64,000 nucleotides of DNA from Maribacter algarum (ex Lu et al. 2025) (nom. illeg.) (GCA_947495915.1 CANMAW010000007.1:62001-126000), one strand, 5' to 3'; counted from the stretch's first letter, positions 1 to 9,335 are shown. Notes: generated by a model not told the origin, from the letters alone. Translations and numbers: made by a program.

Positions 1-1
1 A

Positions 2-736
2 TTATTACCGTGGATTGACGGCCTTTTAGAAGCAAGTGAAAAACACTATGCAGAAACTGGAAAATCTTTGTTCAGTTCTCACATGATTGACCTTTCTGAA
101 GAAACTCTAGAAGAAAACATTGAGATTTGTAAAGGGTATTTAGAGCGCATGGCCAAAATGGATATGACCTTAGAAATAGAACTGGGAATTACAGGTGGTG
201 AAGAAGATGGGGTTGACAATTCTGATGTAGATGATTCTAAACTTTATACGCAACCAGAAGAAGTGGCATATGCATATGAAGAGCTATCAAAAGTGAGTCC
301 GAGATTCACCATTGCTGCTGCTTTTGGAAATGTTCACGGTGTTTACAAGCCAGGAAATGTAAAGTTAACGCCGAAAATTCTTAAAAATTCTCAAGAGTAT
401 ATTTCAGAAAAATATGGTGTAGAGCACAATCATATTGATTTTGTTTTTCATGGAGGATCAGGATCGACCGTTGAAGAAATTCGAGAAGGAATTAGTTACG
501 GCGTAATAAAAATGAATATCGATACTGATTTACAATATGCCTTTCTTGCTGGAGTTCGTGATTACGTACAAGCCAATACGGATTACTTACAATCTCAAAT
601 TGGAAATCCAGAAGGTGCTGATGAACCAAACAAGAAAAAATATGATCCAAGAGTATGGTTGAGAGAAGGAGAAAAGTCTTTTGTAGAGCGTTTGAAAAAA
701 GCTTTTGAAGACTTAAATAATGTTAATACGCTTTAA
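2..736 (+). CDS. fbaA: Class II fructose-bisphosphate aldolase, 3' part (5' end outside window)
   Basis: Cleaves fructose 1,6-bisphosphate to dihydroxyacetone phosphate and glyceraldehyde 3-phosphate in glycolysis/gluconeogenesis; a cytosolic zinc enzyme. The frame is open from base 2 ([20 protein letters not shown]...), so the upstream part is missing; an internal Met at 68 is not the real start. Family landmarks seen: [11 protein letters not shown], the acidic [14 protein letters not shown] segment, [12 protein letters not shown] with a zinc-ligand His, the phosphate-binding FVFHGGSGS loop and [10 protein letters not shown] near the active site. The C-terminus ends normally ([12 protein letters not shown]). 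Strong resemblance to the E. coli FbaA (class IIA) type. accD follows 20 bases later on the same strand, probably in one transcript. Confidence 0.96.
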   Translation, partial: LLPWIDGLLEASEKHYAETGKSLFSSHMIDLSEETLEENIEICKGYLERMAKMDMTLEIELGITGGEEDGVDNSDVDDSKLYTQPEEVAYAYEELSKVSPRFTIAAAFGNVHGVYKPGNVKLTPKILKNSQEYISEKYGVEHNHIDFVFHGGSGSTVEEIREGISYGVIKMNIDTDLQYAFLAGVRDYVQANTDYLQSQIGNPEGADEPNKKKYDPRVWLREGEKSFVERLKKAFEDLNNVNTL

Positions 737-756
737 AACAAACACCTAATTCTAAA

Positions 757-1632
757 ATGAGTGATATGACGGCATGGTTTAAAAGAAAGGAAAAAGGAAT
801 TCAAACAGCAACGGAAGAAAAAAAAGACACTCCTAAGGGACTATGGTATAAATCTCCCACCGGAAAAATTGTCGAATCTGAAGATCTAGCTAAGAATTTT
901 TATGTAAGTCCTGAAGATGATTATCACGTTCGAATTGGCAGTAAAGAATATTTTGAAATACTTTTTGATGACAATAAATTTACTGAGCTTGATGCAAAAT
1001 TAACTTCGAAAGACCCGTTAAAATTCGAAGACACTAAGAAATACAAAGAACGTTTAGAAGCAGCACAGAAAAAAACAGGTTTGAAAGATGCGGTGCGTAC
1101 CGGGTTCGGAAAATCACTAGGTAAAGATGTTGTTATTTCGTGTATGGATTTCAATTTTATTGGTGGATCAATGGGAAGTGTTGTTGGTGAAAAAATAGCA
1201 CGAGGTATTGATTACGCTATTAAAAAGAAAGTTCCTTTTATAATGATTTCAAAATCAGGAGGTGCACGTATGATGGAAGCTGCGTTATCGCTAATGCAAC
1301 TTGCTAAAACATCAGCAAAATTAGCGCAATTAGCAGAAGCAGGTTTACCTTATATTTCTTTATGTACCGACCCAACAACCGGAGGTACTACAGCTTCTTA
1401 CGCCATGTTAGGTGATATTAATATATCTGAACCCGGTGCCTTAATAGGATTTGCAGGCCCAAGAATTGTAAAAGATTTTACAGGTAAAGACCTTCCTGAA
1501 GGTTTTCAAACTTCAGAGTTTTTGAAAGAACACGGATTTCTGGATTTTATAGTGCACAGAAGTCAACTAAAACAAAAGATCAACTTGTATATTGACTTAA
1601 TTCAAAACAAACCTGTTCGCATTTTAGATTAA
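757..1632 (+). CDS. accD: Acetyl-CoA carboxylase carboxyltransferase subunit beta
   Basis: Beta subunit of the carboxyltransferase that moves CO2 from carboxybiotin to acetyl-CoA, the first step of fatty acid synthesis; works with AccA. 291 residues, near the family length. The crotonase-like core is intact: [15 protein letters not shown], the SGGARMMEA segment and the [17 protein letters not shown] stretch. Odd point: the N-terminal zinc ribbon of E. coli AccD (CxxC...CxxC) is present in outline ([12 protein letters not shown] ... [11 protein letters not shown]) but all four cysteine positions are Ser33, Gly36, Ser51 and Asp54, so this copy cannot bind zinc there. Start: ATG 20 bases after fbaA; ATG at residue 4 is an alternative. 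Confidence 0.96.
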   Translation: MSDMTAWFKRKEKGIQTATEEKKDTPKGLWYKSPTGKIVESEDLAKNFYVSPEDDYHVRIGSKEYFEILFDDNKFTELDAKLTSKDPLKFEDTKKYKERLEAAQKKTGLKDAVRTGFGKSLGKDVVISCMDFNFIGGSMGSVVGEKIARGIDYAIKKKVPFIMISKSGGARMMEAALSLMQLAKTSAKLAQLAEAGLPYISLCTDPTTGGTTASYAMLGDINISEPGALIGFAGPRIVKDFTGKDLPEGFQTSEFLKEHGFLDFIVHRSQLKQKINLYIDLIQNKPVRILD

Positions 1633-1689
1633 ACTTTAGCTTATTTTAAGGAAGATTTTCTTTAATTATCCAAAGTCGAGAATTAATAT

Positions 1690-1729
1690 ATGAAGCATTA
1701 GAGAATATTTATATTTTCTGATGCTTCAT
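1690..1729. repeat. 19-bp inverted repeat (possible accD terminator or operator)
   Basis: An ATGAAGCATTAGAGAATAT arm faces an ATATTTTCTGATGCTTCAT arm around a 2-base centre. Two mismatches would be G-U pairs in RNA, so the transcript could fold along the whole length. No clear T-run follows, so a simple intrinsic terminator is doubtful. It ends one base before a perfect -7 promoter box, so it could also be an operator. Confidence 0.6.
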
Positions 1730-1730
1730 C

Positions 1731-1738
1731 TATATTTG
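1731..1738 (+). promoter_or_regulatory. -7 box (TATATTTG) for the DUF4442 gene
   Basis: Exact match to the Bacteroidota TAnnTTTG consensus, about 80 bases before the 1819 start. No convincing -33 TTTG at 17-21 bases upstream; that position lies inside the inverted repeat. Confidence 0.45.
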
Positions 1739-1818
1739 GTTAAATTACATTTTACTAACAACTTCGTATAAAGATTTAAACCTCATTTTTACGAACTATT
1801 ACTAACAACCTTCTTCTA

Positions 1819-2346
1819 ATGTCGTTCTACCAAAGTATTGCCAAAGTGGGTAAAAAATTTATTCCACAACACAAACTTTTTAAATTAGGTTTTAACCTTT
1901 CACCCATGTATCGTAGAAGCACAGGTAGAATCATAAAAGCTTCTGAAGATTTATTTTTCATTTCCATTAAAATACCGATTAGCTATAAAAATAGAAACTA
2001 TGTGGGCTCTATTTTTGGTGGCAGTATGTTTTCTGCAGTTGACCCGATTCCTATGGTACAACTAATGAACATTCTTGGTGATGATTATGTGGTTTGGGAT
2101 AAGGCGGCCGAAATCTATTTTAAAAGACCCGGTAAAGAAAACTTATATGCAGAATTCACTTATACTTCCGATGAAATTAAAAGGATACAAGATCAGGTTG
2201 CTATATCCAAAGAAATAGAAATAAAGAAAAAAACACTCTTAACAAACAAAGAAAAATCAGTCACTTTTTGCGAAGTAAATAAAACCCTTTATGTAGCAAA
2301 CAAAGCATATTTCAAAGAAAAACGAAAAGCAAAAACACAAAACTGA
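1819..2346 (+). CDS. DUF4442 family protein (hotdog-fold, thioesterase-like)
   Basis: 175 residues. The middle (SPMYRRSTGRI ... YVGSIFGGSMFSAVDPIPMVQLMNILG ... WDKAAEIYFKRPGK) matches the DUF4442 family, which has the hotdog fold of acyl-CoA thioesterases. The GGSMFSAVDP segment lies where hotdog enzymes have their central helix. Substrate unknown; catalysis is inferred from fold only. No signal peptide. The gene stands alone after accD, so a link to fatty acid metabolism is possible but not shown. The C-terminus is strongly basic (KEKRKAKTQN). Confidence 0.8.
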   Translation: MSFYQSIAKVGKKFIPQHKLFKLGFNLSPMYRRSTGRIIKASEDLFFISIKIPISYKNRNYVGSIFGGSMFSAVDPIPMVQLMNILGDDYVVWDKAAEIYFKRPGKENLYAEFTYTSDEIKRIQDQVAISKEIEIKKKTLLTNKEKSVTFCEVNKTLYVANKAYFKEKRKAKTQN

Positions 2347-2376
2347 CCCTTCTAATACCAAATTGAAATTTTTGCT

Positions 2377-3123
2377 TTACTCTCGTTTTATTTTAAAAAC
2401 ACCAACCACATCTTTTGTTCTAGCGCCGGGCTTATTTTCATATTGGTGTACTTTTAGTTCTTGATAACCTTTGGCAGCTAATAACACTTCTTTTTTTGAT
2501 AGTCGAAATTCTTTCTTCAAACCATAAGCATAACTGATACCTTTTGCTTTTTCAATAATTTCAAAACCAATGGAATCTTTTGACATATAAACTACAGCAT
2601 AATTTACCGAGTATGGTGCAGCATTAGCTTCATATTTTACAATATGTCCGTTATGATCTGTTACCAAATCAAGAGTAAGGGTTTTAAAAGTATAATGGTC
2701 ATCTAACTGAGGTGAATTTACCAATTCCTCTTTTAAACTAATACGATCGTTTTTTGCGATACTTTTATTAACCCCATCAATACCATCACTAATGGCTCCA
2801 TAAATTACAACTCCCAAAACAAACAAAATTGGGAGTGCTATTATCAACAATCCGGTATAACTCCATATCGGACTTTTTTGTTTTAGCAATTTAAGGTCAA
2901 TTGCTGATCGCATTTTAGGTGTTGTCTCTAAAATTTCTTTTCCCGTAGTTTTATCTGCTACTTTCCAAGTTTTTTCAACAGGAAACAGAGGTAAAAACCA
3001 GATATGAAATACTTTTTGACGAATATCAAAGATCAGGTGATTGTGGGTAGAGTCTAACCCAACTTCTCGTGCAGAAAAAGATTTTATTTTTCGTGAATAA
3101 GTTCCAAATTTTATAAAAGCCAT
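2377..3123 (-). CDS. Unknown single-pass membrane protein
   Basis: I do not recognise this family. 248 residues from ATG at 3123; a TTG 12 bases further out would extend it by four residues, but ATG is preferred. One clear transmembrane segment lies near residues 94-116 (TGLLIIALPILFVLGVVIYG), preceded by a basic stretch, with about 130 residues after it. The N-terminal part contains FDIRQKVFHIWFLPLFPVEKTWKV, which suggests a membrane-proximal region. It converges on the DUF4442 gene (30-base gap) and is transcribed away from rpsO. It looks like a genuine gene by length and composition; function unknown. Confidence 0.7.
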   Translation of the reverse strand: MAFIKFGTYSRKIKSFSAREVGLDSTHNHLIFDIRQKVFHIWFLPLFPVEKTWKVADKTTGKEILETTPKMRSAIDLKLLKQKSPIWSYTGLLIIALPILFVLGVVIYGAISDGIDGVNKSIAKNDRISLKEELVNSPQLDDHYTFKTLTLDLVTDHNGHIVKYEANAAPYSVNYAVVYMSKDSIGFEIIEKAKGISYAYGLKKEFRLSKKEVLLAAKGYQELKVHQYENKPGARTKDVVGVFKIKRE

Positions 3124-3212
3124 AAAACCACACAATTATAATTCATTAACGATCGATTACTTTCATAAGTATTTAACCCATCATCAAATAGTATATTTCA
3201 TGAAAATAATCT

Positions 3213-3220
3213 TATATTTG
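3213..3220 (+). promoter_or_regulatory. -7 promoter box (TATATTTG) for rpsO
   Basis: Exact TAnnTTTG box about 55 bases before the rpsO start; a weak TTTC lies at the -33 position (about 3196). Confidence 0.55.
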
Positions 3221-3224
3221 CAGC

Positions 3225-3243
3225 TTGATTGAAAATCAATCAA
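3225..3243 (+). promoter_or_regulatory. rpsO 5' leader hairpin
   Basis: Perfect 8-bp stem TTGATTGA / TCAATCAA with an AAA loop, located just after the predicted transcription start and 31 bases before the start codon. A similar stem occurs in front of pnp. A role in S15 autoregulation or mRNA stability is only inferred. Confidence 0.5.
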
Positions 3244-3274
3244 ATACATAATAATCATTTACAATAATATTAGC

Positions 3275-3544
3275 ATGTACTTAACTAAAGAAGTAAAAGC
3301 CGAGATTTTCAAAAAACACGGCGGAAAAGCAGAGAACACAGGTTCTACTGAAGGTCAAATCGCATTGTTCACACACCGTATCAATCATTTGACTGGTCAT
3401 TTGAAAAAAAACCATAAAGATTTCAATACCGAGCGATCTTTGGTAAAACTAGTAGGTAAGCGAAGAAGCTTACTTGATTATATGATAAAGAAAGATATTG
3501 TTAAATATCGTGAGCTTATCAAAGAATTAAATATTAGAAAATAA
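3275..3544 (+). CDS. rpsO: 30S ribosomal protein S15
   Basis: Primary 16S rRNA-binding protein of the small-subunit platform. 89 residues, exactly the bacterial length. Diagnostic segments: GSTEGQIALFTHRINHLTGHLKKNHKD and LVGKRRSLLDYMIKKD, which carry the rRNA-contacting His and Arg residues. ATG start agrees with the family N-terminus. Followed by an intrinsic terminator and then pnp, the same rpsO-pnp order as in E. coli. A promoter box and a leader hairpin precede it. Confidence 0.98.
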   Translation: MYLTKEVKAEIFKKHGGKAENTGSTEGQIALFTHRINHLTGHLKKNHKDFNTERSLVKLVGKRRSLLDYMIKKDIVKYRELIKELNIRK

Positions 3545-3552
3545 TATTTGCA

Positions 3553-3582
3553 GGGGTTGAAAATTTTCAGCCCCTATTTTTT
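3553..3582 (+). terminator. Intrinsic terminator after rpsO
   Basis: GGGGTTGAAAA pairs with TTTTCAGCCCC (one G-U pair) and is followed by TATTTTTTATTT. It starts 8 bases after the rpsO stop, so pnp may depend on read-through or its own promoter. Confidence 0.85.
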
Positions 3583-3757
3583 ATTTCAATTTTGAAGTAA
3601 TTCAGATTGAATTTATACATTTAAAAACTGTTATTACCTAATTGTGGTAACAGAGAATTCAAAAAGCTGCACACAGTTTTTCATTGGTCGAACAACACAA
3701 CAACAACTCTGACCATAGAGACACATCATTGGCGGAGTGACCATTGTTTAACAACAT

Positions 3758-3777
3758 CTTGATTAAAACTAATCAAG
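3758..3777 (+). promoter_or_regulatory. pnp 5' leader hairpin
   Basis: Perfect 8-bp stem CTTGATTA / TAATCAAG with an AAAC loop, ending 15 bases before the pnp ATG. The leader between the rpsO terminator and pnp (3583-3792) also holds an imperfect stem around CTGTTATTACC...GGTAACAG (3628-3653). In E. coli the pnp leader is a target of RNase III and PNPase autocontrol; the same role here is an inference. A weak promoter (TTTG 3591, TACATTTA 3616) is possible. Confidence 0.45.
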
Positions 3778-3792
3778 GTAAAAATCAATTTT

Positions 3793-6006
3793 ATGATTCC
3801 AAAAGTATTTAGAGAGGTTATTGACCTCGGTGATGGTAGAGAAATTTCTATCGAAACCGGAAAGTTAGCAAAACAAGCACATGGCTCTGTTGTTGTTCAA
3901 TCAGGAAAATGTATGCTATTGTGTACGGTAGTTTCTAACTACAAACAAAGTGATGTTGACTTTCTTCCATTAACAGTAGACTACCGTGAGAAATTCGCTG
4001 CAGCTGGTCGTTACCCTGGTGGGTTTTTCAAAAGAGAAGCAAGACCAAGTGACGGTGAAGTTTTAACAATGCGTTTAGTTGATCGTGTCTTACGACCACT
4101 ATTTCCTAAAGATTATCATTCAGAAACTCAGGTGATGATTCAGTTAATGTCTCATGATGATGATGTCATGCCCGATGCAATGGCAGGTTTAGCCGCTTCA
4201 GCAGCTATTCAGCTTTCAGATTTTCCATTTGAATGCGCTATTTCTGAAGCGAGAGTTGGCCGTGTAAATGGTGAGTTTATCATTAACCCAACAAGAGCAC
4301 AATTAGCAGAATCTGATATCGATATGATGATCGGTGCTTCCGCCGATTCTGTAATGATGGTTGAAGGTGAAATGGATGAGATTTCTGAGGAAGAAATGAC
4401 AGAAGCGATCAAATTTGCGCATGAGGCGATTAAAGTTCAATGTGCTGCTCAACTTAAATTGGCAGAAGCTTTTGGTAAAAAAGAAGTAAGAGCGTATGAC
4501 CCTGAAAGAGCTGATGAAGATTTAGCAAAAAAAATACACGACCTTGCTTACGATAAAGTTTATGCTGTTGCAAAAGCTGGTTCTGCTAAACACGAAAGAA
4601 GTGCCGCATTTGGTGAAATCAAGGATGAAATAATTGCTAGTTTTTCAGAAGAAGAACAAGAAGAATATGGCGGATTAATTTCTAAATATTTCTACAAAGC
4701 GGAAAAAGCTGCAGTTCGTGATTTAACACTTAATGAAGGCTTACGATTAGATGGTCGTAAGACTAATGAAATTCGCCCAATTTGGTGTGAAGTTGACTAC
4801 TTACCTTCTACTCATGGATCAGCAATTTTCACTAGAGGTGAAACACAGGCCTTAGCTACCGTTACACTAGGAACATCAAGAGATTCTAACCAGATTGACA
4901 TGCCATCTTACGAAGGTGAAGAGCGTTTCTATTTACATTATAACTTTCCTCCGTTTTCAACAGGTGAGGCAAGACCTATTCGTGGCACATCTCGTAGAGA
5001 AGTAGGTCATGGTAACCTTGCACAACGAGCATTAAAAGGAATGGTACCTGATGATTGCCCATATACGGTAAGAGTTGTTTCTGAAGTATTAGAATCAAAT
5101 GGCTCTTCTTCTATGGCAACAGTTTGTTCAGGTACAATGGCTATGATGGATGCTGGGGTACAATTAAAAAAACCAGTCTCAGGTATTGCAATGGGATTAA
5201 TTTCTGATGCAGATTCAGGCAAATATGCTGTACTTTCTGATATTTTAGGTGATGAAGATCACTTGGGTGATATGGACTTTAAAGTTACAGGTACTACTGA
5301 TGGTATTACTGCTTGTCAGATGGATATTAAAGTTAAAGGTTTGTCTTATGAGATTTTGGTAAATGCATTAAATCAAGCAAGAGAAGGTCGTTTACATATT
5401 CTTGAGAAATTGACCGATACAATCGCTGCTCCAAATGCAGACGTAAAACCACATTCTCCGAAGATGATCACCCGTACTATTCCAAATGAATTTATTGGTG
5501 CACTTATCGGCCCTGGTGGAAAAGTGATACAAGAACTTCAAAAAGAAACTGGTACTACTATCGTAATTAACGAAGACCCTGTTACAGAAGAAGGTATTGT
5601 TGAAATTTTAGGAACTGATCAAGGTGGAATTGATGCTGTATTAGCAAAAATTGATTCTTTAATGTTTAAACCTGAAGTAGGTAGCGTTTACGAAGTTAAG
5701 GTTATTAAAATGCTAGACTTCGGAGCTGTAGTTGAGTATCAAGATGCACCTGGAAATGAAGTATTACTTCACGTTTCAGAATTAGCATGGGAACGTACTG
5801 AAAATGTTTCTGATGTTGTAAACATGGGAGATGTTTTTGATGTCAAGTATTTCGGATTAGACAAACGAACTCGTAAAGAGAAAGTTTCACGTAAAGCTCT
5901 TTTACCAAAACCAGAAGGTTTTGTTGAAAGACCACCACGTGACAACAATAGAAGAGATGATCGTCGTGGCAGAGATAACAGAGATCGAAAGCCAAGAAGA
6001 GACTAA
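3793..6006 (+). CDS. pnp: Polyribonucleotide nucleotidyltransferase (PNPase)
   Basis: Trimeric 3'-to-5' phosphorolytic exoribonuclease. 737 residues. Two RNase PH-like cores are visible: N-terminal [20 protein letters not shown], and the C-terminal catalytic core with [43 protein letters not shown] and [21 protein letters not shown] domain follows ([20 protein letters not shown], about residues 560-615), then an S1 domain ([21 protein letters not shown], about 625-695). The last 30 residues are an Arg/Asp-rich tail ([20 protein letters not shown]), probably disordered and RNA-binding. Downstream of rpsO; ends at a strong terminator. Confidence 0.97.
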   Translation: MIPKVFREVIDLGDGREISIETGKLAKQAHGSVVVQSGKCMLLCTVVSNYKQSDVDFLPLTVDYREKFAAAGRYPGGFFKREARPSDGEVLTMRLVDRVLRPLFPKDYHSETQVMIQLMSHDDDVMPDAMAGLAASAAIQLSDFPFECAISEARVGRVNGEFIINPTRAQLAESDIDMMIGASADSVMMVEGEMDEISEEEMTEAIKFAHEAIKVQCAAQLKLAEAFGKKEVRAYDPERADEDLAKKIHDLAYDKVYAVAKAGSAKHERSAAFGEIKDEIIASFSEEEQEEYGGLISKYFYKAEKAAVRDLTLNEGLRLDGRKTNEIRPIWCEVDYLPSTHGSAIFTRGETQALATVTLGTSRDSNQIDMPSYEGEERFYLHYNFPPFSTGEARPIRGTSRREVGHGNLAQRALKGMVPDDCPYTVRVVSEVLESNGSSSMATVCSGTMAMMDAGVQLKKPVSGIAMGLISDADSGKYAVLSDILGDEDHLGDMDFKVTGTTDGITACQMDIKVKGLSYEILVNALNQAREGRLHILEKLTDTIAAPNADVKPHSPKMITRTIPNEFIGALIGPGGKVIQELQKETGTTIVINEDPVTEEGIVEILGTDQGGIDAVLAKIDSLMFKPEVGSVYEVKVIKMLDFGAVVEYQDAPGNEVLLHVSELAWERTENVSDVVNMGDVFDVKYFGLDKRTRKEKVSRKALLPKPEGFVERPPRDNNRRDDRRGRDNRDRKPRRD

Positions 6007-6025
6007 TATTTCTAATATAATAAAG

Positions 6026-6056
6026 AAGCTCCAATGAAAACATTGGAGCTTTTTTT
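6026..6056 (+). terminator. Intrinsic terminator after pnp
   Basis: AAGCTCCAATG / CATTGGAGCTT stem with an AAAA loop and a T7 run. It lies between convergent genes; the other strand has a poorer T-tract. Confidence 0.9.
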
Positions 6057-6067
6057 ATACCTATTTT

Positions 6068-7960
6068 TTATTGGCATAACTCGCAGTACCCCTTTCTTAA
6101 ATATATATCCTCTAGAAGCTGAAAGGTTACCCCTCCCTTTTCCACAGCATCAAAAAGACGACAATAACGCTTCTGATTCATTATACTTGCATTTAACATA
6201 ATGGTTCTATAAGCATCTGTTTTTGTTAAGGTAGTATTTACCAAAGTTAGATTGAGATAATAAAACAAAAGATTTTCATCTACATCTATAGCCTGAACTT
6301 TATCACTCAGAAGTTCTGCAGCCCATTCAGTATTTGCATAGTATGATAGAAATTGTGCAAGACTAAAATAGTCTAAATCTGAAAGTTTAATAAACTTATA
6401 ACTATCATAAATATATTCAACAGATTCGTCTTTACTTTCATAATCTTTGTTTTGTAAATCACGTTCACATTTAATAATATGAAAGTTTATGAGCATACGT
6501 TGAATTAAATTTTCTTCAACGCCAAAACGCTCTAGATCTTTGATTTCCTTCAGAAATTCTGCTCGATCAATCGCTAACATTTTAAAGCGCCACATTTTAA
6601 ATTTCATGGCCACTAAATTATAATTAACTCGCTTATTATCAGGGTCAAGCTTTTGAAGTTGTTCTAATTCATTCATAGAAATCAGAATTCGACTTTCATC
6701 CAATTGATAGCGATATGCACTTCTATTATTCAAATATCTGACGTAATTTAATTGTTCAGGTATTTCTAACGCATCTAAAATAGTAGGTGAAACTTCAAAA
6801 TATTTTAAACGATTAAACAAGCTGTTTTGCAACCTAGAAGCTTCTACATCATCTTGAGCCTTAATTGAAAGATTAAATGCCTGCACTAGTTCATCATTTT
6901 TTACTGATTCATAGTAATCTTTTTTAATCAAATCTAATTCCACAACGGCCTTACGATGATGCCTTAAAATTGGCTCCATATATTCAACTATAGAGGCATT
7001 CAAACTTGTTTTTACTTCACTTTTAGTCAATTCCTTTAAACTTTCAAATTCAGTACCCTCAATATCATTATAAAACTCCACCCAATTCTCAGCAGTAGAA
7101 ACGGTTGTTTTTATGGTAGGCTTTTGATAGCTCTGCAAAGCTTCTACAATACTATTTGCTCGTTGATTTTGAAGTTGCGCATTTCGCTCAGCACTACCCT
7201 CTACTGAAGCGTATGCTTTTATTGAAATAGACTTTATATTAAAATCAGTTAGTTTCAAAGAATCATAAAGTGATTTCATATCCGCTTTTTCATAGGTCGC
7301 TTTATTTTTCTGAAAGGGAATTTGAAACCTCAAGATCTTGTTCTTCATTTTAAACCCATCAATTGGCTCACCTATTTTATTATTGGCATAACTAATAGTA
7401 TCAAGATACATTCCCATATCTAATAAATCCCAAGGGTATGCTTGTAAATTATATATCGTTTGGTATCTGCACAAAGTTTTATTTCCAATAAACAAAATGT
7501 TAAATTCTAACTCGGCAGTTCGTAATTCTTCCGGTATAGTTCCCACCAAAACCTTATAACCTTGTAATCGTGCAGCCCTTAATCCACTTTTTAATTGATT
7601 AGCATATACAGGTTTCAGCAGTAAACCTCGTAACTGATCATATTCATTAACCACAGTGCCACAGTCATATCTATAGCGATTGACAATATCTATAGCTATG
7701 CCATCATTTTCATTTTTAAAAAGTTGATTAAACCACTCTTTATCATTTACTTGAAAAAACAGCTGTGAGTTTTCCCTAATAATAGAAAATTTAATCTCTT
7801 TGGCCATTGAACCAAAAGCCAATTTACATTGCTTACAATTTTTAGCTTCTAGTTTATAAGGTTGGCGCATTTGAATACCAAAATTTTCATTTTGAGCATT
7901 ACAGATTTGCTGAAAGAATAAATAAAAAAATACGACAACTAATGTGATTTTGTTTCTCAT
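6068..7960 (-). CDS. Exported protein of unknown function with an OmpA-like middle region
   Basis: 630 residues. Signal peptide at the N-terminus (about residues 1-22, ending CNAQ). The segment SISIKAYASVEGSAERNAQLQNQRANSIVEAL (about residues 240-272) resembles the peptidoglycan-binding end of OmpA-C domains (x-G-x-x-S/T...N..L...RA..V). The C-terminal 250 residues are helical and TPR-like. CxxC pairs occur near both ends: KNCKQCK just after the signal peptide and GYCELCQ as the final residues. Envelope location is inferred. No close family recognised. Monocistronic, divergent from rpoD. Confidence 0.7.
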   Translation of the reverse strand: MRNKITLVVVFFYLFFQQICNAQNENFGIQMRQPYKLEAKNCKQCKLAFGSMAKEIKFSIIRENSQLFFQVNDKEWFNQLFKNENDGIAIDIVNRYRYDCGTVVNEYDQLRGLLLKPVYANQLKSGLRAARLQGYKVLVGTIPEELRTAELEFNILFIGNKTLCRYQTIYNLQAYPWDLLDMGMYLDTISYANNKIGEPIDGFKMKNKILRFQIPFQKNKATYEKADMKSLYDSLKLTDFNIKSISIKAYASVEGSAERNAQLQNQRANSIVEALQSYQKPTIKTTVSTAENWVEFYNDIEGTEFESLKELTKSEVKTSLNASIVEYMEPILRHHRKAVVELDLIKKDYYESVKNDELVQAFNLSIKAQDDVEASRLQNSLFNRLKYFEVSPTILDALEIPEQLNYVRYLNNRSAYRYQLDESRILISMNELEQLQKLDPDNKRVNYNLVAMKFKMWRFKMLAIDRAEFLKEIKDLERFGVEENLIQRMLINFHIIKCERDLQNKDYESKDESVEYIYDSYKFIKLSDLDYFSLAQFLSYYANTEWAAELLSDKVQAIDVDENLLFYYLNLTLVNTTLTKTDAYRTIMLNASIMNQKRYCRLFDAVEKGGVTFQLLEDIYLRKGYCELCQ

Positions 7961-8233
7961 ATGAAATTGGTTTGGTTAAAATGGTTAATAAATATTTACA
8001 TTTTAAAAGCAAGTTCATTAGAGATGGTGTATTACAAAATCAATTGTCATGCCGAAAATGAATGTCACGAAAAGAATTTTTTTTGACAAAAAGGAAGCCC
8101 ACCTAACCGTTAGAGGTAATTTTTTATGCACTTTAACCGATAAACAAACTTTTTTTTACTCTTTTGTAACATTTCTAAGATTTGTACGTATAAGTATATG
8201 CAGTCTATTGATTTATGAATTTAATCCCCAAAA

Positions 8234-9097
8234 ATGAGACAGCTTAAGATTACAAAACAGGTCACTAATAGAGAGACCGCATCTTTGGACAAGTACTTAC
8301 AAGAAATTGGAAAAGTAGACTTGATCACGGCAGACGAAGAAGTAGAATTGGCTCAACGCATCAAGGCAGGCGACCAGATCGCTCTTGAAAAACTAACAAA
8401 AGCCAACCTTCGTTTCGTAGTATCAGTTGCTAAGCAGTACCAAAACCAAGGCCTTACTCTGCCAGATTTAATCAATGAAGGAAACTTAGGATTGATTAAA
8501 GCGGCACAACGTTTTGATGAAACCCGTGGTTTCAAATTTATCTCATATGCCGTATGGTGGATTCGTCAATCTATCTTACAAGCATTAGCTGAACAATCGC
8601 GTATTGTTCGTTTACCATTGAACAAAATTGGTTCAATTAACAAGATTAATAAAACTTTTGCCTTTTTAGAGCAAGCACACGAACGTATGCCTTCTGCTGA
8701 AGAAATTGCAAAAGAATTAGACATGACTGTTGAAGACGTAAAACAATCTTTGAAAAATTCAGGGCGACACGTATCTATGGATGCTCCTTTAATCGCTGGT
8801 GAAGATTCTAACTTATACGATGTACTTCGTAGTGGTGAATCGCCAAATCCTGATAGAGAATTGTTACACGAATCTTTACGTACAGAAATTGAGCGTGCTT
8901 TAGAAACATTAACTCCTAGAGAAGCAGATGTTATTCGGTTATATTTCGGTTTAGCCGGCCAACATTCAATGACTTTAGAGGAAATTGGTGAGACTTTTGA
9001 CCTGACACGAGAAAGAGTACGACAGATTAAAGAGAAAGCTATTCGTAGATTAAAGCACACTTCTAGAAGCAAAATCTTGAAAACTTATCTCGGATAG
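8234..9097 (+). CDS. rpoD: Primary RNA polymerase sigma factor (sigma-70 / RpoD)
   Basis: Housekeeping sigma factor. 287 residues, the short form typical of Bacteroidota. Region 1.2 ([19 protein letters not shown]), region 2 ([57 protein letters not shown]), region 3 ([24 protein letters not shown]) and region 4 with its helix-turn-helix ([29 protein letters not shown]) are all intact. ATG at 8234 gives the usual N-terminus MRQLKITKQ. The 270-base gap upstream is AT-rich; a possible -7 box (AAGATTTG, about 8177) is weak. Confidence 0.98.
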   Translation: MRQLKITKQVTNRETASLDKYLQEIGKVDLITADEEVELAQRIKAGDQIALEKLTKANLRFVVSVAKQYQNQGLTLPDLINEGNLGLIKAAQRFDETRGFKFISYAVWWIRQSILQALAEQSRIVRLPLNKIGSINKINKTFAFLEQAHERMPSAEEIAKELDMTVEDVKQSLKNSGRHVSMDAPLIAGEDSNLYDVLRSGESPNPDRELLHESLRTEIERALETLTPREADVIRLYFGLAGQHSMTLEEIGETFDLTRERVRQIKEKAIRRLKHTSRSKILKTYLG

Positions 9098-9148
9098 TAC
9101 AGTATAGCATAGAATTTAATACAATTGCCTTGTTAAAGTCTCCTTAAA

Positions 9149-9179
9149 TTGGAAATTTGGCATATAAATTGTAATTTTG
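9149..9179 (+). promoter_or_regulatory. Promoter for a candidate small RNA
   Basis: TTGG (9149-9152), 19 bases, then TAATTTTG (9172-9179): an exact TAnnTTTG box with an acceptable -33 element. The same TTGG plus 20-base geometry is seen in front of the tRNA-Arg gene in this window. Confidence 0.45.
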
Positions 9180-9185
9180 AAAGTA

Positions 9186-9256
9186 ACAACAGTTTATCAT
9201 GACTGTTCGTTTTTTGATTGATGAATAAACTCCGGCTGATTACCGGAGTTTTTTCA
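9186..9256 (+). ncRNA. Candidate small RNA between rpoD and the VF530 gene
   Basis: From the predicted start to the terminator the transcript would be about 70 nt. It has a first hairpin (AACAGT 9188-9193 with ACTGTT 9202-9207) followed by a T6 run, then a strong terminator hairpin (AAACTCCGG 9227-9235 with CCGGAGTTT 9243-9251) and a T-tract. No ORF fits. The simpler alternative is that these are two tandem rpoD terminators, about 90 and 130 bases after its stop. Confidence 0.4.
9227..9256 (+). terminator. Intrinsic terminator (rpoD or the candidate small RNA)
   Basis: AAACTCCGG / CCGGAGTTT stem, 7-base loop, T6 run. Confidence 0.88.
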
Positions 9257-9335
9257 TTTAATGTAATTACCGCTATTGTAAAGAATTTAGACAGAAACAT
9301 GTTAATATTTACCAAACATCATTTTAGAGTTTATT

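Noticed and set aside
8049-8237. 62-residue ORF just before rpoD
   Set aside because: Low-complexity translation of the AT-rich rpoD leader, overlapping the rpoD start; no conserved pattern.
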